64,000 nt of DNA from Diploptera punctata (GCA_030220185.1 JASPKZ010007797.1:974001-1038000); one strand, 5' to 3'; counted from the first letter of the stretch, positions 48,421 to 59,934 are shown. Notes: generated from the sequence alone by a model not told the origin. Translations and numbers: made by a program.

Positions 48421-49359
48421 GTTTCTCTCCGCTTTTCAAATGCTTTGCTTTCCAATGTTTAAAAAATTCCACAGAAAGTGGTTATTTTGAAAATATTGAA
48501 ATTCCAACATTGTGCATGCGTAAGAATAAAACAATGTTTATTTAATTTATTAAAATTGTAATTATATATTTTAATGTTCTCTCATATAGCTTATACAGAC
48601 ATGTGCTAGATAATATATATTTTTAATATTTTTAAATCCTTTATTGTTAGAGAGCAAACTACATTTTCTTACATGCTTAAAGGTAAAACCATTATTCGAT
48701 CAATGAAAATGCAGTCATATATCTGGTTTGTTTACATTACAGCTGGAACTTAGCTTGGAAGAGGTATGGAGGATCATTATCTTTTTACTGTATTTTTTAA
48801 ATTTATTTTACACACGTGTACTGTCTTTAAAGGTGCTGTGAAACACTCTATGAGTCAGCATTTTAAAAAGATTGATTATTCAATTTCCACAATTCTCAGT
48901 CTGTTTGCACTCAAACTTCAAGTTAAACGACTCGGATCTGCAATGAAAATCTACAAACATTACATTAATATCCCACAGAAATGCAAGACATGTTTTAAAG
49001 ATTTGATCCAAGCAATTAACACCACAAGTGGGGAACCTTAACTGGATTTCTTTGAACTCTTGCATTCATTTACAGAGGTTTTCTGAGTGTATGTAAAGAA
49101 ATTTGCAAACGTAACACTAGCATATTTTATAAGTAGCCAGATAGGCAGTGTTGGCGTTTTTCCTCCTCTTTCCTACGCACTATATTTCCGACTAATTTTC
49201 CTCTATCTCTACCACAGTGAGTTCAGTGATCCACCTACCATGATAGAAAATAGCATTCATCAGCACATTTTTAGTTTCTTTTAAAGAAAAAATCACATTT
49301 GGAAATTACAACAATATTATGGCTCTATAAGGTTCTTGCAAGATCAGTGTTTTAAGATT

Positions 49360-49820
49360 TAATATAATAAATTTGGGAATTTTTAACATTATGAGGTTTA
49401 ATTAATAAGAATTAAATGAATTGTGAATTCTCCTTACCTCATACTTCTATATTTTTTTAAACACAGCACTGCAGTATCAGCGACCATCGTCACCAACCTC
49501 AGCTGTTTTCACGACTGTCAATTTTTTCTTTTGCCGGTAATTATCCAAACTGCCATCTGGTGTTCTTTTGAAGGAATTATTTTCTAAACTGACAGCTGGT
49601 GTTCTTTTGAAGAAATAATTTTCTAAACTGCCATCTGTTGTATAATTCCTTCAAAAGAACACCGATGGCAGTTTGGATAATTACCGGCAAAAGAAAAAAT
49701 TGACAGTCATGAAAACAGCTGAGGATGGTGACGATGGTCACTGATATTGCAGTGCTGTGTTTAAAAAAATATAGAAGTATGAGGTAAGAAGAATTCACAA
49801 TTCATTTAATTCTTACCAGT
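49360..49820. mobile_element. PLE fold-back with TPDG-repeat arms
   Basis: Left terminus TTAACATTATGAGG, arms joining near 49640. The minus-sense left arm reads repeated TPDGSLENY-like modules. The box CTGAGG(T/A)... is followed by a paired stem but GATA replaces GAAA. Shares its ends with 48185-48420, 51780-51915 and 54165-54735. Confidence 0.75.
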
Positions 49821-49844
49821 ATAAGATATTTATAAGTATTAAGA

Positions 49845-50165
49845 TATGGCAGCGAAGCATGGACAACATGAAGGAGAGATGAAAGCCGAATAACAGCAAA
49901 TGAGATGTGGTTTATGTGCCATACAGCAGGCTATACAAAGTGGGACCATAAAAGAAATGAGGAAATTATGGAAGAGTTGGATGTAGGACTCATTCTCCAC
50001 TATATACAAAACTACCAGAACAACTGGAAAGCCCATCTTCAACGAATGCCATCTCATAGAATTCCAAAAGTCATGCTTCGTTACTGCCCCCAAGGCAAAA
50101 GATTGCTGGGGCGTCCAAAAAAGCACTGGATGGAAAAGTCCTCTTTGAGACCGTAACACACCACA
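49845..50165 (+). repeat. LINE reverse-transcriptase C-terminal remnant
   Basis: Reads WFMCHTAGYTKWDHKRNEEI, YIQNYQNNWKAHLQRMPSHR, GRPKKHWME; same broad family as 44205-44420. Confidence 0.7.
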
Positions 50166-50367
50166 TGGCCTAATACTTGCATGGATGATAACAATATTAC
50201 CCTGCAAATAAAGTGCCATCAAAATCACGAATTTCAAGAACGTCAAAACTGCAACAAACTGATTCAGTGTTAAATAAGAAATCAAGCCCCAAGAGAGTTT
50301 ACTCAAGCAAATCTCGATTATATTTCCATGAGAATTGAATAACTCCATTGCACGACAGAACTAGAAA

Positions 50368-50687
50368 ACCCTTGGCCTACCAGCTGGCTGCTAGACCCAC
50401 ATCCACATGAGTTAATCACAGAGGTATACGTCATTCAGCCAGTGTAGGGGTGACATGTGGTCAGCATATCAGGTCCCCTAGAAGTTATAGCTGGTTTTCT
50501 CAACGTGAGCTGCTACTTATTGTAGCTACCCAAATGCCTCATGATGCTGAGTGGGCACCGGTCACATACTGGCGAATTTCCATGAGAAAATTTCTTCCCC
50601 CATGGGGACTTGAACCAGCACACGTCCCATAGCTCTGCGCCATGGCTTCTTGCCTTAATCACTCGGCTACGGAGCCGGACTCCATTC
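50368..50687 (-). repeat. SINE S2 copy
   Basis: Complete inverted copy; tRNA-like head at the right end with TAATCACTCGGCTACGGAGC. Confidence 0.8.
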
Positions 50688-50689
50688 TC

Positions 50690-51370
50690 TTTTACCGGAC
50701 CATATATCCTCCTCAAAATCTCTCTTACAAAAGTGTTAATTAAATTCTCAGAGCTCTTTGTCATAGTCCAGGTTTCACTTCCATTTACCAATATTGGACG
50801 TATGCAGGTTTTATATAGTCTTATTTTAACTTTCCTAAAGATAATTTGGAGTTTAGGAACTGGAAGTAGACCATAATATGCCTTATTTGCTATATACATA
50901 TGTGTGTGTGTGTATATATAAATGGATATCACACTGAGGTACAGACTCAGAGATCCGGGTTCGAATCCCGTCCAGGCATTTATTTTTCTTATCATACCAT
51001 ATATATATACACACACACATATATATAATTATTGCATATTTCTTGTAATTCATCATTGTTGTTAGTGATAATTTTGCCTAAATATGAAAAACTCTTTACT
51101 ACTTCAAAAATGTTTGTGCCTAATTGCTGATCTGTATTAAAATTTGTCCGTCAATGTGTCAAAAGTTTTGTTTTTGACTCATTAACCTTGAGACCAACTT
51201 CTCGTGCTGCTTGTTCTAATTGACTAAATGTCTTGTTTTAGATCTTGCATGTGTCTAGCCATAATGTTGACATATGCTGCTATCTGAATAGATTTATATA
51301 TCAAAGTTTCTTCAGTACTTATATCTAATTTCCTGATTAAATTTCTTTTACATATTAACCTAAAATGAGA
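50690..51370 (-). repeat. LINE remnant with tRNA-like insert
   Basis: Minus strand reads NKAYYGLLPVPKLQIIFRKV, KTCIRPILVNGSETWTMTKS, then ILRRIYGPVKENGV. The frame is interrupted at about 50890-51025 by a small tRNA-like repeat with (TA/CA)n edges. Confidence 0.65.
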
Positions 51371-51531
51371 TTTGTAAGTACCTATAAACCCAAGATCAAA
51401 TTATTTATATATTTACAAGTTTTTCATTACATATCAAGGCTTTATTTTTAATGCTTTATCAACAATGTTTTTGGAAAACAAATTTTTAAAAATTATAATC
51501 TTATTTTATAAATATAAACAAAAAGACAAAC

Positions 51532-51698
51532 CTGTAGCATCATAAAAGTCTGGAATATACACATCTGATGATTTGTTGTCTTTCTTCTCCTGTGACAGCC
51601 ATCGTATCCTAATACGAGGACTGCTCTTATATATATTTTGCATTGCCTGGCAGATATAAAATCCTCCATCTGCATTTCGCACTGCGAGAAATTCATTC
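51532..51698 (-). CDS. Host gene, exon C: core of compact domain
   Basis: 167-nt exon, phase 2 in and phase 1 out, with a TTGTAG acceptor and a GTTTGT donor. It completes the Lys codon from exon B and leaves one base (G) of an Asp codon. It encodes visible residues 174-229: NEFLAVRNADGGFYICQAMQ, followed by a region rich in Arg, Ile and Trp (IRIRWLSQE), then an acidic and aromatic end (DVYIPDFYDAT). The alternating hydrophobic and aromatic pattern with GG suggests small beta-strands, as in Tudor/PWWP/BAH-like chromatin modules. That is an inference from pattern only; no named domain is confirmed. Confidence 0.8.
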
Positions 51699-51777
51699 CT
51701 ACAAAATATCAATCCTAATTAGTGACCAGCTATAATGATGAAGCAAGATTGCAAATTAGTATAAATTCAATTTTTCA

Positions 51778-51915
51778 CATACAGCTGAAGATGGGAATGA
51801 TATGTTTCCCAATACTGCAGTTCTGTGTAAAAAAACACAGATGTATGAGGTAAGAAGAATTCACTATTCATTTGATTCTTATTAAGAAAATCTCATAATG
51901 TAAAAATTCCCAACT
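51778..51915 (+). mobile_element. Single PLE 3' arm
   Basis: CTGAAGA box at about 51785, GTTTCCC stem, then TGTGTAAAAAAACACAG, ATGAGGTAAGAAG and a left-over terminus TCTCATAATGTAAAAATTCCC. No opposing arm is seen. Confidence 0.65.
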
Positions 51916-51977
51916 TTATTATATTAATATTTGAGTTTGTATTCTTTAACATTCTTCCTCATATGTTTATTCTGTTG

Positions 51978-52011
51978 GACGATCGTTTCAAAGCTATTGC
52001 TCCATCTTCAG
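51978..52011 (-). ncRNA. Hammerhead-ribozyme-like motif (left arm)
   Basis: Minus-strand order: CTGAAGA, one unpaired T, stem II GGAGC/GCTTT (five pairs including G-U) with loop AATA, GAAA, stem III A-C/G-U with loop GATC, cleavage triplet GTC. The mirror copy is at 52317-52350. Confidence 0.65.
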
Positions 52012-52316
52012 CTTGTTCACAAACTGGTTTTTTCTTTTCTTCAAGTTGTCGGCCCTGGATCCGTGTTCCAAAGAACTTGGTAATGAGGCACCTTTCTCCA
52101 AGATTTCAAAGTTCATAATTTTCTCCTTGTTCTTCTGTATATGGATCTTTTCCCTTAATGAACTCACAATATGGGAAAAGATCTATATACAGAAGAACAA
52201 GGAGAAAATTATGAACTTTCAAATTCTCGGAGAAAGGGGCCTCATTACCAAGTTCTTTGGAACACGGATCCAGGGCCGACAACTTGAAGAAAAGAAAAAA
52301 CCAGTTTGTGATCAAG

Positions 52317-52350
52317 CTGAAGATGGAGCAATAGCTTTGAAACGATCGTC
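52317..52350 (+). ncRNA. Hammerhead-ribozyme-like motif (right arm)
   Basis: Same core as 51978-52011 on the plus strand: CTGAAGA, stem II GGAGC/GCTTT, GAAA, tiny stem III, GTC. It lies about 20 nt before the ATATGAGGTAAG terminus of the same arm. Confidence 0.65.
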
Positions 52351-52469
52351 CAACAGAATAAACATATGAGGTAAGAATGTTAAAGAATACAAACTCAAAT
52401 ATTAAATTAAACCTCACAATGTAACTTCCTCATGATTTTAAAATTTATTACATTAGTTTATTTAACTTT

Positions 52470-52860
52470 TACAGGAATTAATCACTATGAGGTTTAATTT
52501 ATGGTAAAATCAAATGTTTCCTACCTCTACAAATCTTCTAAGTAGATCGCGATTTCGAGACCATAACTGTCTCATCTTCAGTACTATTTTTGCGACTGAT
52601 GTTATGTTCGATCGGAAAAAATCTTCTTCTTCTTCCCTCTGTTGGTGACCTGATCCAGAGGTTCATCGGTCCACCAACAGGGGGAAGAAGAAGAGTTTCT
52701 TCCGATTAACATAACATCACTTGCCAAAATAGTACTGAAGATGAGACCGTTATGGTCTCAAAATCATGATCTACTTAGAAGATTTGTATGAGGAGAGGTA
52801 GGAAACATTTGATTTTACCATTTATTACATTAGATTTATACAGCTTCTTTAATCAATAAA
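52470..52860. mobile_element. PLE fold-back with hammerhead-like arms
   Basis: Arms about 52480-52660 and 52662-52830. They carry a terminal pattern at the left, a CTGTTGGTGGAC-type centre and the box-stem-GAAA unit in each arm. The left arm keeps a complete core (52545-52581, minus); the right arm (52735-52771) has AAAA in place of GAAA. Confidence 0.75.
52545..52581 (-). ncRNA. Hammerhead-ribozyme-like motif, strong stem II
   Basis: Minus strand: AGTA, CTGAAGA, T, stem II GAGAC/GTCTC (five Watson-Crick pairs), GAAA, stem III A-T/A-T with loop CGCG, triplet ATC, then TACT, which pairs with the upstream AGTA as stem I. Confidence 0.7.
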
Positions 52861-52929
52861 ACAGTATGTAAACCTTTTTTCCAAAAATTACCTTAGAGTG
52901 AAATTATGATAATTGATCTCAGTGACAAA

Positions 52930-53130
52930 TTGTAACACCATATGCAAAGATAGAAGCAATGGTTTCAAAGCATTTGGCATGAGGGAATTACAACGTATAA
53001 AGAGAAAAATTTGCATCTAGATCGCAACTCACCTCAGTAGCTCAGTTGGTAGAGCATTTGGCCCGGAAAGCCAAAGGTCCCAGGTTTGAGTCTCGGTCTA
53101 GGCGAAAATTTTTCTCTTCAAATATAAAAT
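52930..53130 (+). repeat. S4 SINE (long subfamily)
   Basis: GAGGGAATTACAACGTAT, GCATCTAGATCGCAACTCAC and the tRNA-like unit TAGCTCAGTTGGTAGAGC match 42520-42650. Confidence 0.7.
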
Positions 53131-54164
53131 GTAACACTTTATATCTCTGATCATAGATCCAGAGTTCAAGTCCCAGTTTCAGTTTTAATTTTTAATTTTT
53201 CTTTCTTAAATAAAAAATCTGAGATACAGGATTCAAGCCCTGGTTTGAGTGTTAATTTTTTTAAGTAGAAAAATATATATAAATATAAATAGAAAAATAT
53301 ATGCCTGAATTGGGATTTGAACCTGTCTCTGGTTCTGTACACCAGCGTTCTAAATACTGAACTACCAGGCTTCCAATTCTGCTAACGGACAAATAGCTAT
53401 CAACAGTACCACATGCATCCTCAATGTATGCATTATGGAGAAATTTGCAATTTAATGCAGGAATCTGGTGCACAATCTAGAGATTAAAAATTGTACACAG
53501 CACCTCTCCTGAATACGAGATTTATAATTTTGCAATTATATTAATTTAACAATTAAATTTTTAACCCTGCCGAGTATCAAACCCAGACTCACTAGTCAGG
53601 AAGCAGGCATGCTACCATCTGAGCCAGCACGGCAGACTACTTTGGAAAATGGAAAATAGGAAATGGAAAAAGAAATTTGTCAAAGATGAGTGGAGGCCTG
53701 CAGAGCTAAAAAGTTATCATAAGTAATACGAGTGATATCCAATTTATCTAGGGGAATTGGAAATCAAGACTGGCATTTGTTAGGACTACTTAACAAATAA
53801 AATTAAACTGTTTACTAAAAATCACTATTTAAATATAGTTACCAGTATTTTAAAATATTTATATATTTAATGTAAATGGCAATGTTTGAAAAAAATCAGA
53901 AATGTGTGGTTATGTATATTCACTGCAACTTCATCATATTATTTATTGCCAAATAGGATCACAATCAGCGATAGCCCACTAAGATCACAATATTGTAAGA
54001 ATGCACCCTAGTGGAGAAAAAATGAAATACATCAAACTGTATATTATAACCAACATTATAGGATATTAATTAATGTTTTTATGAAACAACTCAGTAAAAT
54101 CATTATTTAAAAACACAATTATTGAACACACAATATCAAATGTGTAGTTCGAATGAATCTGTTC

Positions 54165-54735
54165 ATTTAATATAATAAATTTGGGAATTTTAACATTATG
54201 AGGTTTATTTAATAAGAATCAAATGAATCGTGAATTCTTCTTACCTTATACATCTATGTTTTTTTTAACACAGCACCGCAGTATCGAAGAAACATCTTCT
54301 CCATCATCAGCTGTTTTCACGACTATCAATTTTTTTCTTTTGTCAGTAATTATTCAAACTGCCATCTGGTGTACTTTAGAAGGAGTAATTTTCTAAACTG
54401 CCATCTGGTGTATTTTTGAAGAACTTTGTAATCAAGCTTGGTTCGTCCGGAATCTCGAAGTTCATGGTTCTAGTATGGTTTTTTTAATATATATCTTTTC
54501 CCAATTTAGAAACTCGTAAAAAAGAACACTTTAGGAACATAACAAATGGAGAAATTGAAAAATCAGCTATAACAGCACATAGTTTATTAGAGAATCATAG
54601 AATTGAAAAAGAAGCAAATCTTTTAAAAGATCTATCTAAACCTTTGGAATTAATGGCAGTGCTGTGTTTAAAAAAACATAGATGTATGAGATAAGAAGAA
54701 TTCACGATTCATTTGATTCTTAATCTGTTCATTAT
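54165..54735. mobile_element. PLE fold-back with GIY-YIG tail fragment
   Basis: The left arm (minus sense, 54165-54500) has the terminal pattern, a CTGATGA box and TPDG repeats. The right part (54500-54735) reads TRKKEHFRNITNGEIEKSAI, the end of a GIY-YIG domain, then HRIEKEANLLK, and then jumps to a 3' terminus (AGTGCTGTGTTTAAAAAAAC, ATGAGATAAGAAG). It is a second PLE family, related to but distinct from the 57.4-kb element. Confidence 0.75.
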
Positions 54736-54952
54736 TTGCTATATTTAATATATTTGTTGGAGAGTCAGTCACTGCAAAATAATGTTCTGACCTGTTCAGA
54801 ATATTAAAAAATGAGGAGTTTTCTTCATTTTGGTAAACAAAATTCACTAAATAGCAATGTGAAACACAAATGCCATCGGTTGTAAAACAAAATTAATTTA
54901 AACATGATTGGTCATTGACTCCCGCATGAGTTAAATAGTCATTGTAACTTAC

Positions 54953-55140
54953 TTATAAAACACTATCAATTTGTCGTCTGGAGATTTCATGAGAGTTTTC
55001 AGCCTTGCTATGTATGGAAGTTCTGGCAGGGGGCTCTGATAAGGCTGTGTTTGTGTGCGGACACGCTTTGATTTTCTGTCATCCTGCTCCAAAGAAGCTG
55101 AACTCTTTGTACTTCCTGCTGAAGCTGCTTCAACTGGTGG
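54953..55140 (-). CDS. Host gene, exon B: start of compact domain
   Basis: 188-nt exon, phase 0 in and phase 2 out. The acceptor is TTTCAG and the donor is GTAAGT (consensus), splitting a Lys codon as AA|G. It encodes visible residues 112-173: a Ser/Ala-rich start, a basic stretch DDRKSKRVRTQTQ, then SPLPELPYIARLKTLMKSPDD and a hydrophobic end KLIVFY. Composition changes here from low-complexity to ordinary globular, and the segment reads straight into exon C. The next intron (51699-54952) holds Penelope-like fold-back elements and a SINE. I do not recognise the family. Confidence 0.8.
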
Positions 55141-55422
55141 CTGAAATCACATAAACATACATCATGTAACATTAACAAATCTAGATAAACAAATTAAACT
55201 AATGTAGAATGCAGGCTGTTCACAGCTCGAATTCTAATATAAAAAATTTAACTATTAATTGGAAAGAAAAATTAATGCCTGAATCAGGATTTGAATCTAA
55301 AACAATTTAAAAAAACCTCATACTATTATTTCCTACAAATATTAAATATTCATTCATTCATTCATTCATTCATAGTGTTCTGCTCAAGAGCAGGTCTTTC
55401 ACTGCAAACTCAGCATTCTCCA

Positions 55423-57413
55423 CTATTTCCTTAACTCAGCTTTCCTTTTTGTATCTGCATACAAACCATTTATTTTAATATTGTCTATCATCTGATGTCT
55501 TTTTCTGCCTCTAACTTTCTTTCCATTGACCATTCCTTCTAGGGTATCCTTCAGCAGGCAGTTTCTTCTTAGCCAGTGACCAATCCAATCTCTTTTCCTC
55601 TTCTTTGTGAGTTCCAGCATTGTTCTTCTTTCACTCACTCTGTCTAGCACATCTATATTTCTTACTTTGTCTGTCCATTTTATACGTTCCATTCTTCTCC
55701 ATATCCACATCTCAAAAGCTTCCAGTCGCTTTTCCTCATTCTGTCGTAATATCCAGGTATCTGCACCATACAATGCTACACTGCACACAAAGCACTTCAC
55801 CAGCCTCTTCCTTAATTCTTTTGCCAAAGGTCCGCAGAAAATGCATCTCTTCTTGTTAAAAGCTTGTTTTGCCATTGCTATCCTCTGCTTTACTTCTTGA
55901 CCGCAGTTCATGTTACTACTGATAGTACAACCCAAGTATTTCCACTTGCTCAATGGCTTCATCTTTAATCCTCATGTTTCCTTGGTTTCTTTCCTATAAT
56001 CATGGCCTTCGTCTTATTTATATTTATCTTCATCCCATAATCCTCGCACTTATTATTTAGTCCATCAGCATGTTCCTCAGCATCATTGTATCTTCTGCTA
56101 GCAAAGCCATATCATCAGCAAATCTTATGCACTTTATTCTTCTTCCTCCCATGTTTACGCCTCCCGTATTGCTGAAGCGGTTCTTCATTAGGTCTTCCAG
56201 GTAGATATTGAAAAGAGTAGGTGATAGAGGACATCCTTGCCTTGCCCCCCTTCCAATTTCTCTTCCCTCTGACATTTCTTCTCCTATCTTCACTTTTATT
56301 TGCTGTTTCTTATAAAGACTACTTATGAGCCTCCTCTCCTTCCAGTTCACGCCAATTTTCTTCAAGATCTTCAGGAGTTTATTCCAATTTACTCTGTCAA
56401 AGGCCTTTTTCCAGGTCAACAAATACTGCATAAACGTCTGTATCTTTTTCTATATATCTTTCTCCTATTGTTCATATCAATCCAATTCGCTTTCCATCAT
56501 AGAATGCAAACGTCAATTCAGTATTCGCAGGAGAATCTTTGCAGAGTGTGATATCAAACTGATAATCCTGAACTCCTTACATTTCTTTGCATTGTTTTTC
56601 TTCGGTATTGGTATTAACGCTGTCTCAGTCAATTCTTCGGGCCATTCACCTTCTTTATATATCTTGTTGCATGAAAGCAGAATTTCCTTCTTTCCTTCAA
56701 CCAAATCAATGAGGATTCCATCTACCCCTGTGCTTTCCCATTTTTCATTTCTTTAATTGCTAGTTCAACTTCTTCTTTTAGAATTAAAAATTCTTTTTCA
56801 TCTTCTGATACATCATCTTCATCTTCTATATCCAAGTGAGCCGGACGATTTCTTGTCTCATACAGCTCTTCTACATATTTTTCCCATGTATTCATAATTC
56901 CCTATTTGTCTGCTATTTCTTCATTATTTTCGTCCTCAATCAGCCACATAGTTTTCCTGCTCTTCTTTCCATAGTCCAAGCCTTTAACTTCCTGGTACAT
57001 TTTCCTTTCCTCGTCAAGATTCTCTAGTTCTTCACATTTCTGCCTCATCCATTCTTCCCTTGCCTTGTCAGTTTCTCTTCTAAGTTCGTTATTTAGTTTC
57101 CTGTAGTTTCTTTCAGCTTCTTCTGTATTGCTATTTTTCCATTTTCGTCTTTCTTCTATATTCTCTAACATTTTTTCTGTGACCCAAGGTTTCTTAACAT
57201 TCTTGCTTTCTTTGTATCCTATTCTTTCCTCTGCAACTAGCTGTATAGAGGTTTTCAAATGACTCCAGTGTTCCTTGGTATTGCCATATGAGATTTCCAT
57301 GGTAGAGGCTTTCTCCTGAAAATTTTGTTGAAATTTTCTCCTTTCCTCTTCAGTTTTGAATTTCTCCAAGTCAAACTTCTTTGTTGCTTGTCTTCCTCTT
57401 ATTTTCTTCAGGC
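55423..57413 (-). pseudogene. LINE linker and reverse transcriptase, frame-broken
   Basis: Minus strand, in order: a Lys/Glu-rich linker (57369-56902), RT fingers (56704-56513, ALIPIPKKNNAKKC), palm (56431-56057, FDRVNWNKLLKILKK, RQGCPLSPTLFNIYLEDLM, FADDMALLAED) and the C-terminal domain (55962-55423, WKYLGCTISSNMNCGQEVKQ, ALYGADTWILRQNEEKRLEA, RDWIGHWLRRNCLLKDTLEG). The catalytic FADD is intact, but the segments are in different frames or parted by stops. Confidence 0.8.
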
Positions 57414-57425
57414 AAATATCTACTT

Positions 57426-59780
57426 CTGATCATCTTACCTCAATACTAATGTTGATTTGTTCTTGGACATGTTTCAAAACAATTCTGTTTTGTCTGGACA
57501 AGCTGACAATAAAATAGAATTGTTTTGAAACATGTCCAAGAACAAATCAACATTAATATTGAGGTAAGATGATCAGACTAAAAATAATATAATTAAAATA
57601 ACCTCAAAATATCACTTCCTAAAATTAAATATTAAATATCTAATTAATAAATTAGAATTGACCGAAGAAGAAAATAAATTATTGAATCTTGGACTAAAAA
57701 CTTGTGTGAATTTCTCAAATAAAATAGAAGACTACGTAGCTGACATTGAGATTGCAATTTCAGATCTTAAAGTTGAAGACAAAATTATAATTAGGAAAAA
57801 TTGTGAAAACATTTTTGAAAATATAAATGAAAAACCAAAAAACAATAGAGCCATTAAGAATATGAAAATATTGAAGAATATCAACAACAAAAAAGCAATA
57901 ATTTCGAAAGCCGATAAAGGAAACAAAATTGTAATTTTGAATAAAGACGATTATATAAACAGAATGAACCTTCTCTTAAATTCAAATGAATATGAAGAAA
58001 TTACATGCAATCCTCTTCCAAAAGCAATAAAATCATTTACTAATACAATAAAAAACATCAAATATGCCATCAAAGAACAAGATAAATACAAGTTGAAAGT
58101 ATCAAACCCACAGATTCCAAAATTGTATGGGCTCCCAAAAATACATAAAGAGGGAAATAAGATGAGACCCATTATTAATAATATTGGCTCACCTTGTTAC
58201 AATTTGGCAAAATGGCTTACTAAGAAATTTAATGAACTACCAAGTTTCGACAACAAAAGTATTGAGAATTCAATTGAATTAGTTAATGAACTGAATAATA
58301 TCACATTGGATTGTAATGATAGATTGGTTTCTTTTGATGTCATTTCTTTATTTCCGAGCGTCCCAATTGGGAAGATGTTAAATATTTTAGAAAAATGGCT
58401 TATTTCCTTGAAACTACAAAGAGAAATAATTAATGAATATTTGAATCTTACAAAACTTTGTATCGACAACAATTTTTTTACCTTCAATGAAAAATTTTAT
58501 AAACAAATCTCAGGTCTGGCTATGGGAAACCCACTTTCACCATTTTTGGCAATTTATTTATGGGTTATTTAGAATGTCATATCACCAATGCTTATCCCTG
58601 GATGTTCAAATGTTGGTATAGATATGTGGATGATATTTTCTCTGTGATAAATTCTAAATATATTGAAGATGCATTAAAATTACTCAACCTCCAGGATGAA
58701 TCTGTGAAATTTACTATGGAATTAGAAAATAATAACCAAATCCCATTTTTGGACCTCTACATAAGAAGGAATGAACAACAACAAAGAATTGAATTCAATA
58801 TATACAGAAAAGATACTCATATTGACAATTACATAAAGTCTTCAGGTTCAATCATATTGCGCATAAGCATGCAATTTTCAACAGTTTGATATATAGATTA
58901 TTGAATGTTCCACTAAATGAAGAGGATTTTAAGAAAGAATACAATCACATTTTGGACATAGCTAATTTAAATGGTTTTGGAAAGGAAATAATTATAACTA
59001 AATTGAAGAAATTCAGACAACAAAAAAGATTAAAAGAATACACTACCCTGCAATCTGATTCAAAGAAAGGAAAACAATTTAAGAAAATCACTTATCATCC
59101 TGGAATACATAACAAATTTCAAAAAATTTTCAAGAAATTCAATATTACATTGGCACCGATAAATAAATTTAGCCTTGGTAACTTATTAATAACCAATAAG
59201 AAAATGAACACCCCATATAGTAAAAAATCTGGAATTTATCAAATTGATTGTCGAGATTGCAATAAAGTATACATAGGAAAAACAAAAAGAAATTTGGACA
59301 CTCGCACAAAGGAACACTTCAGAAATATTAAAAATGGTGAAATTGAAAAATCAGCTATTGCAGCACATAGTTTGTTGGAAGGTCATAGAATTGAAAAAGA
59401 AGCTAAAACTTCTAAAACATTTGGAAAAACCTTTGGATTTGACAGTTTGGGAGAAAATATTTATACAGAAGAACAAATTTAAATCTATGAATTTCGACAT
59501 TCCGGATGAACGTGACCTCATCTCGAAGTTCATCGAATCAACACCAGATGGCAACGATATCTCAAAGTTCGTCAAATCAACACCAGATGGCAACGTTATA
59601 GAGGGAGATTCCAACGAATATCCGGTAGTCATAATGGCGGTTGAAAATGAATGACAAGATCATTTGAAAACTATAGTTACCGTGTTTGAAAAACATGAAA
59701 TATGAGGTAAGATGTTAAAATGACTCATTAATTTATTAATTAAGAACCTCATAATGTGTTTCCCAATTTTAACTTTGATT
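57426..59780 (+). mobile_element. 5'-truncated Penelope-like element with fold-back 5' end
   Basis: Inserted in an RTE-like LINE. A 12-bp target duplication AAATATCTACTT flanks it (57414-57425 and 59781-59792), and the LINE reads on across the site. The left end is a palindrome (arms about 57426-57490 and 57510-57576) closed by a terminal pattern. The reverse transcriptase and GIY-YIG frame follows, then a 3' tail with the ATGAGGTAAGATG...CCTCATAATGTGTTTCCC ending. The tail is nearly identical to 38404-38765. This mixture of inverted and direct pieces is typical of Penelope-like insertions. Confidence 0.85.
57655..59654 (+). pseudogene. Penelope-like reverse transcriptase with GIY-YIG endonuclease, three frameshifts
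   Basis: Coding remnant of a PLE protein that copies RNA into DNA and nicks target DNA. The visible frame starts without an ATG at TEEENKLLNLGLKTC, a typical PLE region after the N-terminus, so it is 5' truncated. RT motifs in order: SKADKGNKIVIL (about 57905), LYGLPKIHK (58126), MRPIINN, SFDVISLFPSVP (58330), GLAMGNPLSPFLA (58513), YVDDIFSVI (58622) and IPFLDLYI (58740). The GIY-YIG domain follows (GIYQIDCRDCNKVYIGKTKR, about 59230-59290). Single-base indels break the frame near 58558, 58850 and 59406. After the third, the true C-terminal tail continues in another frame to a TGA at 59652-59654. Confidence 0.9.
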
Positions 59781-59934
59781 AAATATCTACTTTGCCTATT
59801 AGTAAGACATGGTCTGATTTGATATCTGCTCCTGGTAAGGTCTTCACATTTTTCAAGCAATTTCGGAATCTTTCCTGTATCAGTATGTAGTAGATCTGGT
59901 ATCATTTGTTGTCCATTGGGCTTATCCATGTGTA

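Larger units (their letters stand above)
51925..52445. mobile_element. PLE fold-back, hammerhead-bearing arms
   Basis: Inverted arms about 51945-52165 and 52167-52385, joined by a short spacer. The right arm reads KIYIQKNKEKIMNF, then LGERGLITKFFGT, the same C-terminal tail type as other PLEs, followed by a hammerhead-like core at 52317-52350 and a terminal pattern (ATATGAGGTAAGAATG, CCTCACAATGTAACTTCC). Confidence 0.8.

Noticed and set aside
49440..49780. Active hammerhead in the AGTGCTGTGTTT PLE family
   Set aside because: Stem II and the first box are present, but GATA replaces GAAA and the cleavage position is G; kept only as a fold-back element, not as a ribozyme call.
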